DNA of 64,000 nucleotides, taken from assembly GCF_028502605.1 (NCBI RefSeq), contig NC_079233.1:4402001-4466000 (forward strand), read 5' to 3'. The translations under genes and the position numbers were made by a program. Shown piece by piece: positions 35,672-47,088 of the stretch (the stretch's first letter is position 1; each line of letters starts with the position of its first letter). Below the pieces are notes generated by a model. The model saw only the letters and a list, made by a program, of their open reading frames with translations, searched no databases and was not told where the DNA came from. The stretch comes from Trichoderma breve (taxonomy: Eukaryota > Ascomycota > Sordariomycetes > Hypocreales > Hypocreaceae).

Positions 35672-37266
35672 CTACTGCCATAGACACAGCTTGCCACTTG
35701 CGGTTCCTCCCGCTACCCAATCCATGGTTGGATGGAAGTGAGCCACAGCCGGAACAGCAGAAATGCCGTCTCCTCCCAGCTGCGCCAGCTGACTCCCGTC
35801 CGAAGCGTATACATCAACAAATCGGTTCATGTTTCCAATAGTGAACTTTTGGATCCCGTCTTTCGGATTCTTCTGCCACTGTGGCTTCAAGATGGTAACC
35901 CATCTACCCGTTTGGTTGTTATGCCGAACGGTGTGTGCGGGCTCCATGACCTTTGCCTCAATGCTCTGACCCGGCTTCCACTTTGAGGCTTCAGAAAAGT
36001 CATATATCTTGATCGTGTCATCGTAGGAAGATGTTGCGACATGGCCGCCTGCACTCCATGAAGCATGTGAGACAGATAACCGGGATTCGTGTTCTCCGAG
36101 CAATGTTGGGTGCCTCAAATCGCCCTTCCCACTCATCTTCCGGAGATCCCACACCTTCATGGTTCTATCAAGAGATGCAGTGACCAGAAGATAGGGATGC
36201 AGAGGATGCATAGAAAATCCTCCAATTTTTTGTTCGGATAGAGCCCACAGCTCTTGGCTGCCCGGCGCCCTGGTATCATAACGGCCCACTGATCCATCTA
36301 ACGTCGAAAAATATAGCAGGTTGGGCTCTGCAGCTGGGATTTCTAGAGCCGAGATTGGCAAGTCCTCATGAGCGTTCTCCGGGGCAAATACTTGGACAGA
36401 GACGCCCTTTTCCAAATCCAGTTTTCGTATTGAAGAATCATATGATGCTGAATAGACAGCATTCACGTCAATTTGAGAAAAGGCAAATGATGTGATAGTC
36501 CTTGCGTGCGTTTTGAACGCAGAAATGACAGGATCTGGGATATCCTCCTCGTCGTCGGTCACTTCGGGAGCAGTTTGAGAAGCGTCGAAAACGCCCATGG
36601 CACCTTCTTTATCGCCCGCAAACACAATCGGCTTGTCTTCTGTTGGATGGAAACCCAGCGCATACACTCTTTGGGGTGTGATTTTGATGTCTGTAGAGGA
36701 GAGTCGGCTGTTAGAGCTGCGATTGAGAGACCAATTCGAGGAAACCTACCATTGGGAATCCAATGCTCGTAGAGCTTCAAGCCATTCATTCGCTGTCGTA
36801 ATTGTTTTAGGTCACCATCTGTGGCCTCCTTTGCGTCGTACTCAAAGGTCCGTACACCCGGCTGTGCACCTCGAAAGATGCCTTTTAGGCCGTCCATGCT
36901 GCTTGTGTATTTTTTACCGTCCACGATAATGTCACCCAGATTCATATCGTCGCCGATCCGAAGCCGTTTTGCCTTGACTTGCTCGGCTTGGTGCTCTGCT
37001 TCCACCTCCAGTTTCCGTTTCAAGACCTCATCATCGGCAGCAACACCAGCAAGCCGGGAGCTCATGCGCGTGCCCCGACGAGGTTCTCTAACCACCGGTT
37101 CTGCTTTGACTCTCTTTCGCGGAGTTGACTTCGATACCGGCTTGTCTGGTATTATCTTTTTCGCAGTGACAGAAATTTCGGACAGAAGCGCCTTGTTCGC
37201 AGCGATGTTCTCCAGTCGACGGCGCTCAAAGGCGCTGAGGCCGTCACCTTCGTTCTTTGGCGCCAT
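35672..37266 (-). CDS. CMR1: WD40 DNA damage-binding protein CMR1
   Basis: 511-aa protein in two exons (37266-36750, 36690-35672). The first part is a basic, coiled N-terminus (LSAFERRRLENIAANKALL, then RKR-rich stretches) that fits nuclear localisation. A WD40 propeller follows, with repeat ends such as SASYDSSIRKLDL, TASLDRTMKVWDLR and TSSYDDTIKIYDF, and final GTASGKLCLWQ. The family (yeast Cmr1/YDL156W, metazoan WDR76) binds chromatin after DNA damage. The length and the N-terminal FERRRLENI motif match orthologues. It is divergent from the Mtf2-like gene over 423 bp. Confidence 0.91.
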
Positions 37267-37689
37267 GTTTCTGTGGTCGAAGAGTGAATGCTTGAAGAGA
37301 GAAGCAAAGGGGAAAAAATCGAGGTAAGAATCCAATTCGTGCAGTGAAAATCACCAGATGACAGAAAGTTGGTTGCTAGTATAAGTGCAGCCAAAAGGTG
37401 AGCAATGGGTGAGGCGGATTGAATTTGGAGCTGAACCGGAAGCCCGTCGCGTGGGACCGCGTCTGTGCCGTTAATTGTTCTGGCGCGAAGTCACGCGCAT
37501 TATTTGTCCCTAAATTAGTGGGACGTGCAGCGCTCTTATTAGGAATCAGAGCATCATCGAGAGCAAAATCGTGAGCGCCATTCACCGGGGTTTAGCCGTG
37601 TAAAAGACTTTGAATCTTCAGTCGCTGCATCTGATTTTTCGAAGACTCGGGTGTCGAAGCAGCAGGTTTTGGGCATCAAAAATATTTTC
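37267..37689. promoter_or_regulatory. divergent CMR1/Mtf2-like promoter
   Basis: A 423-bp shared intergenic space. Apart from several stretches of mixed composition, no specific element was recognised. Confidence 0.45.
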
Positions 37690-38958
37690 ATGCCAACAAT
37701 GGCTTCAACCATGCTTCCGTTCCTGTATCAAACACAGACCCTTCGACGGGCTGTCAGGGGACCCTTTGTTGCGCTGAATCTCGTTCGTTTGGCTCACTCT
37801 GCAAGACGGGTCAAAAGGCCTGCAGATAATGCCATCCCCTTCCAATGGGAGTCTGGAGACCAAGAGCTGGCCAACATTGAAGCGGAGCGTGTTTCTACCA
37901 TCACACCTTCAGAAGCTCAGATCTTCAAGGGCATTTTCCATGAAATCGCCGAGGGGAAAATGCCACCTGCAAAGAGAAGAAGCCCTATCCGGCATCTGCA
38001 AGATGGGCTTCAAAACCTCAGCGATGCATCTACGGGCAGCGAAAAGGACAGCCCTGGCTCGGCTCGTTCACTCAAGGAAAAGGCCCGCATCACTGACTTT
38101 CGGGAGAAATTCCTAAGCCGGTATCCCAGATCGCTCCAAAACGCTGCACAAGTTGCACTCGGCCTGTATGAAGTCAAGCCTCGGGATTCGGACTCGGGAC
38201 AAGATGCCCAGATGATGGAGCTGGACGGTGCTGATGAGGCGACATGGGCAGAGCGTGCAGAGCGGGAGCTTGCGAGAAGCGAAGAGTGCGAAAGAGTGGA
38301 AACTCTGATGAAGGAATGCAAAACTGATGCCGAGCTGTGGAGTGTGATGGAGAAGGAAGTTTTTTCTCTGCCCGAAAAGCTGCATATAGCACAGGCAAAG
38401 CGGTCAGACGTCTCAAAGGGCAGAAAACCCAAGAAGCAGTCTGTTCTATTGGAGGGCGAAGGAGAGCAATCGGCATCGGAAATGGCCTCACAGGATGAGG
38501 AGCGCGTGATGAGCATCCACGGCCCGCTGTATTCACGATTCCTCAGCACGGCTCTCGATCTCTTCGACACGGGTTTTGCTCGCCCGTCTCCATACATCTT
38601 CCAGATTCTCCCCCGCATCAAAGAGCTCGGCTTGCCATCGTTTGTTCTCGGTGTCTCCACGCCGTTTTACTCCAAGCTGGCAGAGATTCACTGGCACCGC
38701 TTCGGTGACGCCAACTCGGCGCTCGACATGCTGATGGAGATGAACTCTGCAGGGCTATTCACGAACAAGAAGGTGAATAGTCTCATTTCGCAATTGCGCA
38801 ATCAGTTGCACGCTTGTACTTGGGGTGGCCAAGGTCCCTTTGTCATGGCCATGATGGAGTCTCCTCCGTATGATGGCGCATTGATGCGGAGGCTGGAAGA
38901 AGTCGAAAAGACGATTGTACAATCGTCACAAGACCGTCTGAAGGACTATTCCTTTTAA
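37690..38958 (+). CDS. Mtf2-like mitochondrial protein
   Basis: 422-aa single-exon protein. The N-terminus is basic and Arg-rich (QTLRRAVRGPFVALNLVRLAHSARR), a plausible mitochondrial presequence. The C-terminal block (LYSRFLSTALDLFDTGFARPS to the AEIHWHRFGDANSALDMLMEM segment) resembles the fungal Mtf2 C-terminal domain, known from the yeast factor needed for maturation and translation of mitochondrial COX1 mRNA. The middle is charged and low in conservation. An in-frame start three codons further downstream (37699, MASTML) is equally possible. Assignment rests on motif memory, so the function is probable rather than certain. Confidence 0.68.
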   Translation: MPTMASTMLPFLYQTQTLRRAVRGPFVALNLVRLAHSARRVKRPADNAIPFQWESGDQELANIEAERVSTITPSEAQIFKGIFHEIAEGKMPPAKRRSPIRHLQDGLQNLSDASTGSEKDSPGSARSLKEKARITDFREKFLSRYPRSLQNAAQVALGLYEVKPRDSDSGQDAQMMELDGADEATWAERAERELARSEECERVETLMKECKTDAELWSVMEKEVFSLPEKLHIAQAKRSDVSKGRKPKKQSVLLEGEGEQSASEMASQDEERVMSIHGPLYSRFLSTALDLFDTGFARPSPYIFQILPRIKELGLPSFVLGVSTPFYSKLAEIHWHRFGDANSALDMLMEMNSAGLFTNKKVNSLISQLRNQLHACTWGGQGPFVMAMMESPPYDGALMRRLEEVEKTIVQSSQDRLKDYSF

Positions 38959-39677
38959 CTACTCTAACGACATCTTCTCTCTTTTTATTTTAAAGATTTA
39001 CACGTCAGTACAGCGGTCGAGTCTTTACGAACCTACATGTACCACGAAGGGATGACTTCAGCCTGTATCATATCTACATGTATCAACAACAATTACGACT
39101 TTATGCCCCCGAATTTTACTCCGTATACATGGCACTCTTCCGTATAAGCCATAGATAGACAAAAATAGACAATGCTCAATCCCTCTTATACCATCATAGA
39201 CTCCAACAAAGCATGGAACTATTGTGCAGCTGCAGCAGTAGTATTACCTCGCCTATGTGCGATGGAATCCATGCGTATGTATGTTTCACTCGATTCCTCC
39301 CAACCGCCAGGTGGGATGCTTTGATTGGATCTAACGCACCGGGGGCAAAAGGACTTCAGCTCAATACCTCCCCGAGCTCGCTCATTCGGGATTCTCGCAC
39401 TGTGCCATCGTAACCTTGCTTTTTATATGCATCCATCTACTGCACGAGAGACATGCAATCACACCCTCTCAGGTATTGCCCAAGCAGCCTTGTCCAAATG
39501 TTTCCATGTACTATTTATTTCTGCGTTGTCCCGCGATGTTATTTCCATCTTCACTTCAATAATACAGCCGTTCTTTGCTTGGCATTGAGTGATATCCTCA
39601 CCATTCATGAACATCGACTTAGAATAACACTGTCTTTTAAGCCTCCTGTAGCATTTTATTGTCTATCACTATATAAA
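38959..39677. other. intergenic, 719 bp
   Basis: Between the Mtf2-like gene 3' end and the next plus-strand gene. AT-rich, with TACTCCGTA at 39117-39125 (reverse complement of the motif seen in the first 3 kb). No gene is seen. Confidence 0.5.
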
Positions 39678-40754
39678 ATGTCTCAAAATAGTCAACTCTC
39701 TATCAATAACCAAAATCAACGAGCTTCCACCAGCGTAGCTGCACCTCAGCGAGGAGACCGTCAAGCCCCTCCTCCATCACTTTATCCAAGGCTGCATCTC
39801 TTAAAGATGCCACTAGAGGTTCGCCTAAAGATCTTTAATGAGCTATGGGAAGAGCGAGATTTTGATCTGCTCATGATCATCAAAGACTACGAAGAGAGAC
39901 ATGATGACGAGAATCCCTTTACTCTTGCTCTCATGCACTTCATTCACTTCAACAAGAGCCCCAAGGTTCACTGGCCAAATAAGAAGATTCCGTGGGACAA
40001 ATACGCAGCGTGCCTCGGCAGAATCGAGCAGCTCTGGTTCAATCAGCGACTGCATGGAGGCACCCGTAGCAATAAAGCCTATTCCAACGTTTTCAACCTG
40101 ATGATATCCTGCAAACAGATGTGGGAAGAGGGAAGCCTTGCCTACTGGCGTCAGAGGCGATTACAAGTGGTCATTACACGGGAGTTTGGTGAGATCCCAC
40201 ACGGAGACGAGGAAGAGTTTTTGATGTCCGATTGCACAAGCAGCATGCTTCTTGGTGGTAGCATTGGAGAAAGTGTCAGGGTCTTGACATTAAGATTCGA
40301 TGATAAAGTCTTGAATTGTCGTGTTAAGCGTTGCTACAATGTACCTGGGGTGATTACCTGCGACCGACACGCTGATGACAGCTTCACACCAAAGCTCCGA
40401 TGGGCTCACGACACGATAATGAAGGCCCTTAGGCTTTTCACCAACATCACTTGCCTAGAGCTTCTTATCGAAAACAACCGCATCTACGAGCTCTATAACA
40501 ATATGGGCACGTTTGACGAGATATTAGAGTATGTGAAGAAGGAAAGGCCGCTGATCAAAGTCATCCGATTCAAGGGTGGCCAATGCACAGATCTTGTGAA
40601 GCAATGGAATCTTGAGCTCGATGCCTCTGTTTCCGGGACAGCCTGGTCCATGAGCCCTTGCGTCCCTACTTGTAATGAAAAGGTATACAAGGATCACGTT
40701 GACAAGTTCGATGTCACTCCACGAGAGGTTGATCAGCGTCCAAACTTTGCCTGA
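39678..40754 (+). CDS. F-box-like hypothetical protein
   Basis: 358-aa single-exon protein. The start at 39678 follows an AT-rich leader (ACTATATAAA immediately before). A short leucine-rich block LHLLKMPLEVRLKIFNELW (about residue 40) resembles the F-box or 2EXR-type motifs that open many fungal orphan proteins. The remainder has conserved-looking Trp and Cys positions (YWRQRRLQVVITREFGE) but matches no catalytic family I know. A role in protein turnover through SCF complexes is possible but only from the motif. The next gene is on the opposite strand 176 bp away. Confidence 0.6.
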   Translation: MSQNSQLSINNQNQRASTSVAAPQRGDRQAPPPSLYPRLHLLKMPLEVRLKIFNELWEERDFDLLMIIKDYEERHDDENPFTLALMHFIHFNKSPKVHWPNKKIPWDKYAACLGRIEQLWFNQRLHGGTRSNKAYSNVFNLMISCKQMWEEGSLAYWRQRRLQVVITREFGEIPHGDEEEFLMSDCTSSMLLGGSIGESVRVLTLRFDDKVLNCRVKRCYNVPGVITCDRHADDSFTPKLRWAHDTIMKALRLFTNITCLELLIENNRIYELYNNMGTFDEILEYVKKERPLIKVIRFKGGQCTDLVKQWNLELDASVSGTAWSMSPCVPTCNEKVYKDHVDKFDVTPREVDQRPNFA

Positions 40755-40930
40755 ATTTGTCTGGGCCTCATCTATTTGGGTACAAAAGATCTATAGGATA
40801 TAGAATACTTCACGTCAGCGTGGTATGATAAATTAGAGACTAGTTAGAGTATATTCAACTCCAGCTCAGGCGGGAATTCTTTGAATGATTTAGTAGTTAA
40901 GCGCCATTACCGCTTCCGTGTGTCTCACCT

Positions 40931-41812
40931 TTAATCTTGACTCAATGCACTGATGACTTCGGAAGTACTTCGCACTTCAGCAAACTCCTTCAAGCTTTCT
41001 ACATGTACGCGATGGACTGTTTCAGCATCCACTCCTCCTTTTCCAAACGTCCTCGTTGCGTCGTGAACAAGGATGATCCGAGGCATGTCAACGACAAGCT
41101 CACTCTGTCCTCCATCGGGTTTCTCCAAGGACGCATACACCCCAGATCCATCGGTCCATAAAGAAGATAGTGCAACATCATCCATATTGCCTTGGCCTCC
41201 CCACTTCCCGGTAAGAGCGAGATTCTGAGCTGAGCGCACAGCCGTGCTAACAGCGTGATCCGTCGGAATCCCGGCAATAAGCAATGTTTTGATGCCCTTT
41301 TTGTTCAACAAATGCTGCAGAGGCGTATTAATGAAAACACTGTGGCCATGAGACGTCATCAGGATCTCGTCTGAAACTGGACGAGCAGGATCATCTGGTT
41401 TGGGTGGCGGAGGCGGAGCATCGGGTTCATCAAACGTGTACACAAAGACGGGGCCTTCCCGCCTCTGTATCAGCGGAACTGAGCATTCTAGGAAATCTAT
41501 GGCACGCTTCTCCTCGCCATTCACGCCATAAGGACCGACTTTGCCTGTGAAGAGGGGAGAATCGGTCCACACAGTCTTGAATTGGACGTGGATAATGACT
41601 GGCCTCTCGCCCTGGGGAGTAGCCGCAAAAATGCTGCGGAATTTGGCAATAAGACTGGAAATATTGTTCTCGTAGCCAGGGTTAGAGGTGCCATCTCCCC
41701 ACGCGGCAACGTCGCGATACCCGTACTGGCTGTGGATGATGAGGAGAGCCGTGGTGTTCTTGGCGGGAATTGGCGCGATTGAGACGCCCGGCCAGGGATA
41801 TTTCTGTGACAT
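40931..41812 (-). CDS. isochorismatase-fold protein lacking catalytic residues
   Basis: 293-aa single-exon protein with the isochorismatase/cysteine-hydrolase fold: TTALLIIHSQYGYRD, VIIHVQFKTVWTDSPL, SVFINTPLQHLLNKKGIKTLLIAGIPTDHAVSTAVRSAQNL. The family uses an Asp-Lys-Cys triad. Here the Asp of 'LLVIDMQ' is H27, the Lys aligns by eye with S154, and the Cys of 'TxxCV' is A187. A Pro-rich loop (PPPPPKPDD, about 133-141) interrupts the middle. This gene is therefore probably a pseudoenzyme or binding protein, or uses another chemistry. The frame is intact and ATG-started, so it is not a decayed pseudogene. Function is not predictable. Confidence 0.78.
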   Translation of the reverse strand: MSQKYPWPGVSIAPIPAKNTTALLIIHSQYGYRDVAAWGDGTSNPGYENNISSLIAKFRSIFAATPQGERPVIIHVQFKTVWTDSPLFTGKVGPYGVNGEEKRAIDFLECSVPLIQRREGPVFVYTFDEPDAPPPPPKPDDPARPVSDEILMTSHGHSVFINTPLQHLLNKKGIKTLLIAGIPTDHAVSTAVRSAQNLALTGKWGGQGNMDDVALSSLWTDGSGVYASLEKPDGGQSELVVDMPRIILVHDATRTFGKGGVDAETVHRVHVESLKEFAEVRSTSEVISALSQD

Positions 41813-44677
41813 TTTATATGAGCTTGATTGGCGTCTTGATGTTCGATTCCGCGTCACGAGGAATCATATCGCTGGCACATTCATAGATTAACCCCGCCCA
41901 ACGACAGTGGACATCTTGGCTAGATCGGTATTCGGCTTAATCAATATCTTGCAACCAACACAATGATAAGATCGGGTTCGATTGAGCTAGAGATGGAGCC
42001 CACTTGGTACACTCGACTTGGCCCAATTGCGCAGGTGGTCAAGAGAAGGTCATATATCGTATGAGGATCATACAAGATGGGCGGCCTATCACATTTTAGA
42101 GACTACCTAGCCGAGGATAAAATATGCTTGATGGAAACTGTAGCTGACTCAATTTATTTTCATGATCATCTTGGAACATTCATGTATGCGTCTAGACCTC
42201 ACTCTGATAACTGAAAGCTTGTGGTGGGGTTGAAAACTTCGTCCCGTAGCAATATGGTATGATGTATTCTTATTAGGCTATATGCAATAGCTTAATCGAG
42301 TTGACTGGAGATCAACAGCTATCAAGTAAATACATTATCACTCTTTCATGACATTTATATCGATCTACACATGCATTCTAAGTGGCTCCTTACTACTTCA
42401 CGGAGATTGTAGGGTAATAAAAGAGACTCCCCAACAGCGACCTAGAGCTGTAGCTTCAAACTTCTTTTAGGCAATGCGTGTTATGCCGTCTTGGCCTTCA
42501 AAACAACACCAGCATGCAACTCTAGGTTGCAAGGAGCCCACCTATCTTGAGCTAATCATCAAAACACGTGAAAGCCGTGAAAGCTGAATCTCCACCTCGG
42601 GATTGCAGGACTGAGACGAAATTGCAAGCGCTCAGTTCACCCGGAAAGGTACCTAAGTCTAGGCCGCACAGTGCATTTGGCTTACGCCTCGTGTCCTGCC
42701 CGGAACATGGGTTTACTGCAGCTAGAGAACCCCCTGGTAGAATCATGGAGTGATCGTCCGACTCCTTGTAAAGTTTTGACTTTGTATCTGGGCGGGGAGA
42801 TCAATGCCGAACGATTCGGGGGAACTCTCTTGAAAGGCCCAGTTGGTCCATGGAAAAGAGTTCAAGCTGTTGCTGCTAGTTGGTTCTGTCTCTGTAAGGG
42901 GTGAGCCACCATCACCAACCAAGCTCGTTCTATCACTCTATGCAACTTATTGCACGCTTCAAAACTACCGAAGGGAACATCAGTACTAATACCGGCTTGT
43001 ACCTGTCTTGTCAAACCTGGTTCATCTTGTTCAATGCCGGACGCTCACCGGTCTGCCCATCTCCACCACCCCTAGCCGGAAACGGTCTCATCACGCAGCC
43101 CAAACTTCAGCCTCACCACTACTAGTCCGAAAAGAAAAGGAGAAATCAAATCACGAAGAAAACAGTGAGGGAGAAAACAAAAGAAAAAAACACCAAAACC
43201 AGGTTCCGAGACGCCCAACCGGAGCTAATTGTACCATGCCGGCGGGGATATCGGGAAGCTCTTGAGAGAGCAGGGATCTCAGCTCTAAAAGCCACAGCTG
43301 TCGCCAAGACGCACTTGGGTTGATTGTGGAACAGCCTACAGACGTTTATGGCCTGAGCGAGTTCTCTCCTCTTTTCTCCTGGGCCAATGAGACACCCCTG
43401 GCGGTGATTTAGCGTCGAGGGAAGCTCTGTGACCCTGAAGCCGGTCAACTAAAAATATCACCCATTGGCTTAAACATCTCGCGAAAAGCTCTTTCTCTGA
43501 CAAGCCTTCATGCGAGAAGTCTCCCCTTGATGGCTTTCACTGCAATTTCCCCATGCAGCCTCTTGCTTCACATCCAGTCGTGGCGTCATGTGAGTCAACC
43601 GGCTGGGAAGGAAAAAGCAAACTAAGCTTGCATTATCCTAGGCAACCTTGCTCGCGAATGCCGTTAGCACGAGAAGTCCTTTGCAGTAGCGGCAGCCCGT
43701 GACTTTTGAGCGAGCTTCCGTTTGGCTGTTCAGCTCGAGCGATAGCTTGCAGAGTGGTGATAGGCGACCAAATGGCGGAGGGACACGACTGCCGAGAAAG
43801 ACGCGGTATACTCGGCTTCGGCCTATGCAAGCCCGCTTCATGTGCGTGAGACGACAGAGTTTGATGTATCATATCATGGGCACCACCACCATCTTTCACA
43901 TCCTTCGTCTTTTCCTGCAGCCGTCGTTTGCCCACTCGTATTGGCTTTTTAGGCTTCTCTTTGCTTTTTGCTTTTTCTTCTTAGACACGGCCTTGTAAAC
44001 CCAAAGACACTTACCAAAAGGCATCGCCCATTTCGTAATCTCCTTTGCTCAGCTGTACGACTCGATGGCGTTTATACCCATGTATTGTTTGGGCAAGGTT
44101 GCCAATCACAGCAATCTTTTACCCAACTGGTATCAAACGCGGCTGAAATTAGTTTAGCAGGGCTGAAAGACGTCGTCTTGACGCTAGATGAAATGTGTTT
44201 GAGCGTGCCTTTTGGCGGCGTTGACGAGAGCCAATGACCATGTCTGGGCTCTCGCGCGTGGGACCGAGTATGCTTATTACTATCAATAGTAAACTAAACA
44301 GCCACTGACAGCCTCCTGGGCTTGATGACCCGGCAATCTTACGGCTGGGCCCCCCTTTGGATAGGATAGGCATCATAGGGTACCAGTCTGCCTCGGGCGG
44401 ACTGCATATGTTTGCGGCTCTGCGTGAAGGAATCCGATGCTGAAAGAGACGGAATGTTTGGCTTCCAGGCTAGTCCTCCGTATTCGTGTAGTATCTAGCT
44501 ATATATATTAGACAGCAGATGTTCTTCAGAGCCGATGTTGACTACGAAGCTTCTTGATCTCTTCTTCCGTCATCCACACGCTCTCTAACAACTTATTTGA
44601 AGCTCCTTCTATTTCACCCTTTGTCACTCATTCACACCGTTTACAGCCTCTTTTGATACCCAAAACTTACGATCAAG
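41813..44677. other. intergenic, 2.9 kb
   Basis: Between the isochorismatase-like gene (-) and the PLAC8 gene (+), which are divergent. Several overlapping frames at 42,550-44,380 are short, arginine/serine-rich and motif-free. A candidate TATA box for the PLAC8 gene is at 44500-44508. Confidence 0.5.
44500..44508 (+). promoter_or_regulatory. TATA-like element of the PLAC8 gene
   Basis: TATATATAT lies 170 bp upstream of the PLAC8 ATG. A TATA box is inferred from position and sequence; the start site is not known. Confidence 0.4.
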
Positions 44678-45359
44678 ATGTCTGCTCCCACTGATACCCC
44701 CATTGCTCCTGTTGCAGCTCCTGCTCAGGCTCCTGCTCAGGCACCCGTTCAATCTTCTGCTCCTGCCAAGGGTGGCCCTATCGACGATAACGATGTGAAT
44801 CACTGGAAGGAGAGATTCAACGATGTCTTGTCTCGACCTGGCGACCACATCAACTCGAGATCACCGGGTGGCGCTATTGGCTGGGCCACGCACCTCTTCG
44901 ACTGCTTCAACCCCATTGACCTTTGCCTCATCACTTGCTGTGTCCCCTGTGTCACATTCGGCAAGGTTCACCACCGAGTTAACAAGAATGGCAACATGGA
45001 CGGCTATGAGCCCGTCAACACCTCTGTATGTCTTTACTCTCGCACAGCACCGCTGGTATGAGCCATCTCTTGAACGTCTCACTAACATGCTCTGCCTCTT
45101 GTAGTGCCTTCTCTTCTGCGGCTCCGGCTGCTGTGGTCTTCACTGGATCCTCGCCAGCATGCAGCGTGCCTCGATCCGCGAAAAGTACAACCTCGAGGGA
45201 AACTGCATCGAGGACATTGCAAAATCTTTTTGCTGTGGTTGCTGCAACCTGATTCAGCTCGAGAAGGAGACGGAGCACCGGGAAGCGCTCTTGAGAAACG
45301 GCAACTCGGAGCAGTATAAGTCAAACACTGGCGGCATGGTGTATCCCGGAGCCAACTAA
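44678..45359 (+). CDS. PLAC8-family Cys-rich protein
   Basis: 200-aa protein in two exons (44678-45025, 45105-45359) with a 79-bp intron. The N-terminus is a low-complexity Pro/Ala/Gln-rich tail (PAQAPAQAPVQSSAP). The PLAC8 domain follows: LFDCFNPIDLCLITCCVPCVTFGKVHH, then CLLFCGSGCCGLHWILASMQRASIREKYNLEGNCIEDIAKSFCCGCCNLIQLEKETEHRE. PLAC8 proteins are usually membrane-associated Cys-rich proteins; in plants and fungi they are linked to metal tolerance and cell size. Cys pairs and hydrophobic surroundings support membrane association. Role in this fungus unknown. Confidence 0.88.
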
Positions 45360-45939
45360 GTTTGTGTGGACTTTGCATCTGACGTACCCGAGCGTGGAAA
45401 ATAATTATGTGGAAAATGGTTCAGGACTAATAATGGTGAATGGACTGGCATGTTCGTTTGAGTTGATGGGAATGCATGTGGATGGATACCCAAGCTGATG
45501 GTTTCAGTTATTGTAACTTTACATTCATTCTTCAGAGTCTGTTTTAAGATGTAATTGCCTTTAGCCTCAATTCCATGAATTGGACCAGGCAAAGCGCAGT
45601 GAAAATTGATCTTTATTTCTTCATCAGTATCGTTTTTTAAAAGACAATTGGCTGTCATCTTGAAGGCAGGAGCTGTAAATAAGTCGCATTCGAGTTTCCA
45701 TTTGAGAGGACTTTTTTCTGGCGAACAATTGTCATTTTACAATTCACTAATACAACTAAACTGCAGCGCAGCCACATTATTTAGCAACCTGGAAGCTTAC
45801 AGTAGCTCCATCAATTGATGTCATTTGATGTAAACCCCACCAAGTAGCCAGGGTTAAGGCCAAGATGCTGATTCATGCTTCTTGGCTAATTCAGATCCAT
45901 CATGCTTAAGTTGCGCCAAGAAGAGATTGTCGACTCTTT
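45360..45939. other. intergenic, 580 bp
   Basis: Between PLAC8 and the CaCA exchanger, both plus strand. AT-rich; promoter of the exchanger is presumably here. No gene or RNA is seen. Confidence 0.5.
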
Positions 45940-47088
45940 ATGATGGCGCAGACAAGCGTGGTTGCGTTTAATATCGGCGCCTTCATCTCAACGCTATTTC
46001 TGCTCGAGTTTGGCGCCGATAAGTTTATCGCTCATGCAACTGCAATCGCAGGACGCATAGGCGTGTCGGAGGTGGTTATTGGACTGCTTACAGCAGGTGC
46101 AGAATGGGAAGAGGTAGCTATATCAATTAAACCTAATCTATGAATTTAGGGTAGGTATGAATGCTGATATTATCAGCTTGCTGTTGTTGTCGCGTCTCTG
46201 GCCCAAGGGCGTTCCTCTTTGGCCATTGGTAACGTGGTTGGCTCGGCCATCTCCAACATCCTAGGCGCGTTTTCTCTCGGTCTATTATGTTATGAGAAGG
46301 GACAGCCGATCGAATTCGATAGGAGCTCTCGGATATATTCTCTTATGACTCTCGTCTTAACCACATTGGTGACTCCAATCATCTACTTCGCGACAAGAAT
46401 CACTTGGCTAGTTTGTGGGCCTCTATTGGTGGCAGTATTCGGCGTCTATTTCCTACTCATCGCTCTGGCAATTGGCCGGGGAATTCTTACGGCTCCAGAA
46501 GATTCAGATGACAGTGATGATGATGATGGTAGCTCTGACGACGCAAGTTCTGTGGGAAGTAGAACAGGGCTACTTGCTGATAACTCTAACACAAACATCA
46601 GGCAGCGCCGCAACCGTCAACGGCTTAGCTATCATGGATTCTATCTATCTTTTGGGTTCCTCGCCATATGTCTTGCCGGTTACGTGATTTCGCAGGCGGC
46701 AATCAACATCATCGATCAACTTGGTATCTCGGACGTACTCTTCAGCGTCATCATTATTGCCATTGCCACTACACTTCCTGAGAAGTTTATTGCTGTCATG
46801 AGTGGTTACCGTGGTCACACTGGGATTCTCGTCGCCAACTGCGCTGGTAGCAACATCTTCCTCCTGTCACTTTGCTGCGGCATCATTATGATTGACACAA
46901 AGGGAACCTTGAAAGGGGGCAACGTGACTGTCTCAGAACTGGCAGTATTATGGGCTTCAACGGCTGTGTTCACCGCCACAGTCTGGTTTGGCGCCAGGTT
47001 TTCTCGCTGGATAGGTGGAGCTATGGTTATCGGATACATTGCATTTATCGTGCTGGAGTTTACTCTAATTCACGGAGTGGCGGGTTAG
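45940..47088 (+). CDS. CaCA-superfamily cation exchanger (YrbG/NCX-like)
   Basis: 361-aa integral membrane protein in two exons (45940-46113, 46177-47088), 63-bp intron. About ten transmembrane helices and an acidic central loop (PEDSDDSDDDDGSSDDASS) are visible. The two alpha repeats have inverted symmetry. Alpha-2 reads IATTLPEKFIAVMSGYRGH...NCAGSNIFLLSLCCGI, with the conserved Pro-Glu and Asn. Alpha-1 reads GLLTAGAEWEELAVVVASLAQG and GNVVGSAISNIL, where the usual 'GTSxPE' is replaced by AGAEWEE but the acidic residue and the Asn are kept. It should exchange Ca2+ or another cation for Na+ or H+ at an internal or plasma membrane. The splice junction falls directly after EWEE, and no alternative site restores the canonical motif. 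Confidence 0.82.

Noticed and set aside
38010..38660. 216-codon minus-strand frame inside the Mtf2-like gene
   Set aside because: Antisense shadow with no motif; the plus-strand protein is continuous and recognisable.
42550..44380. Cluster of short open frames upstream of the PLAC8 gene
   Set aside because: Low-complexity, overlapping on both strands, no family motif.
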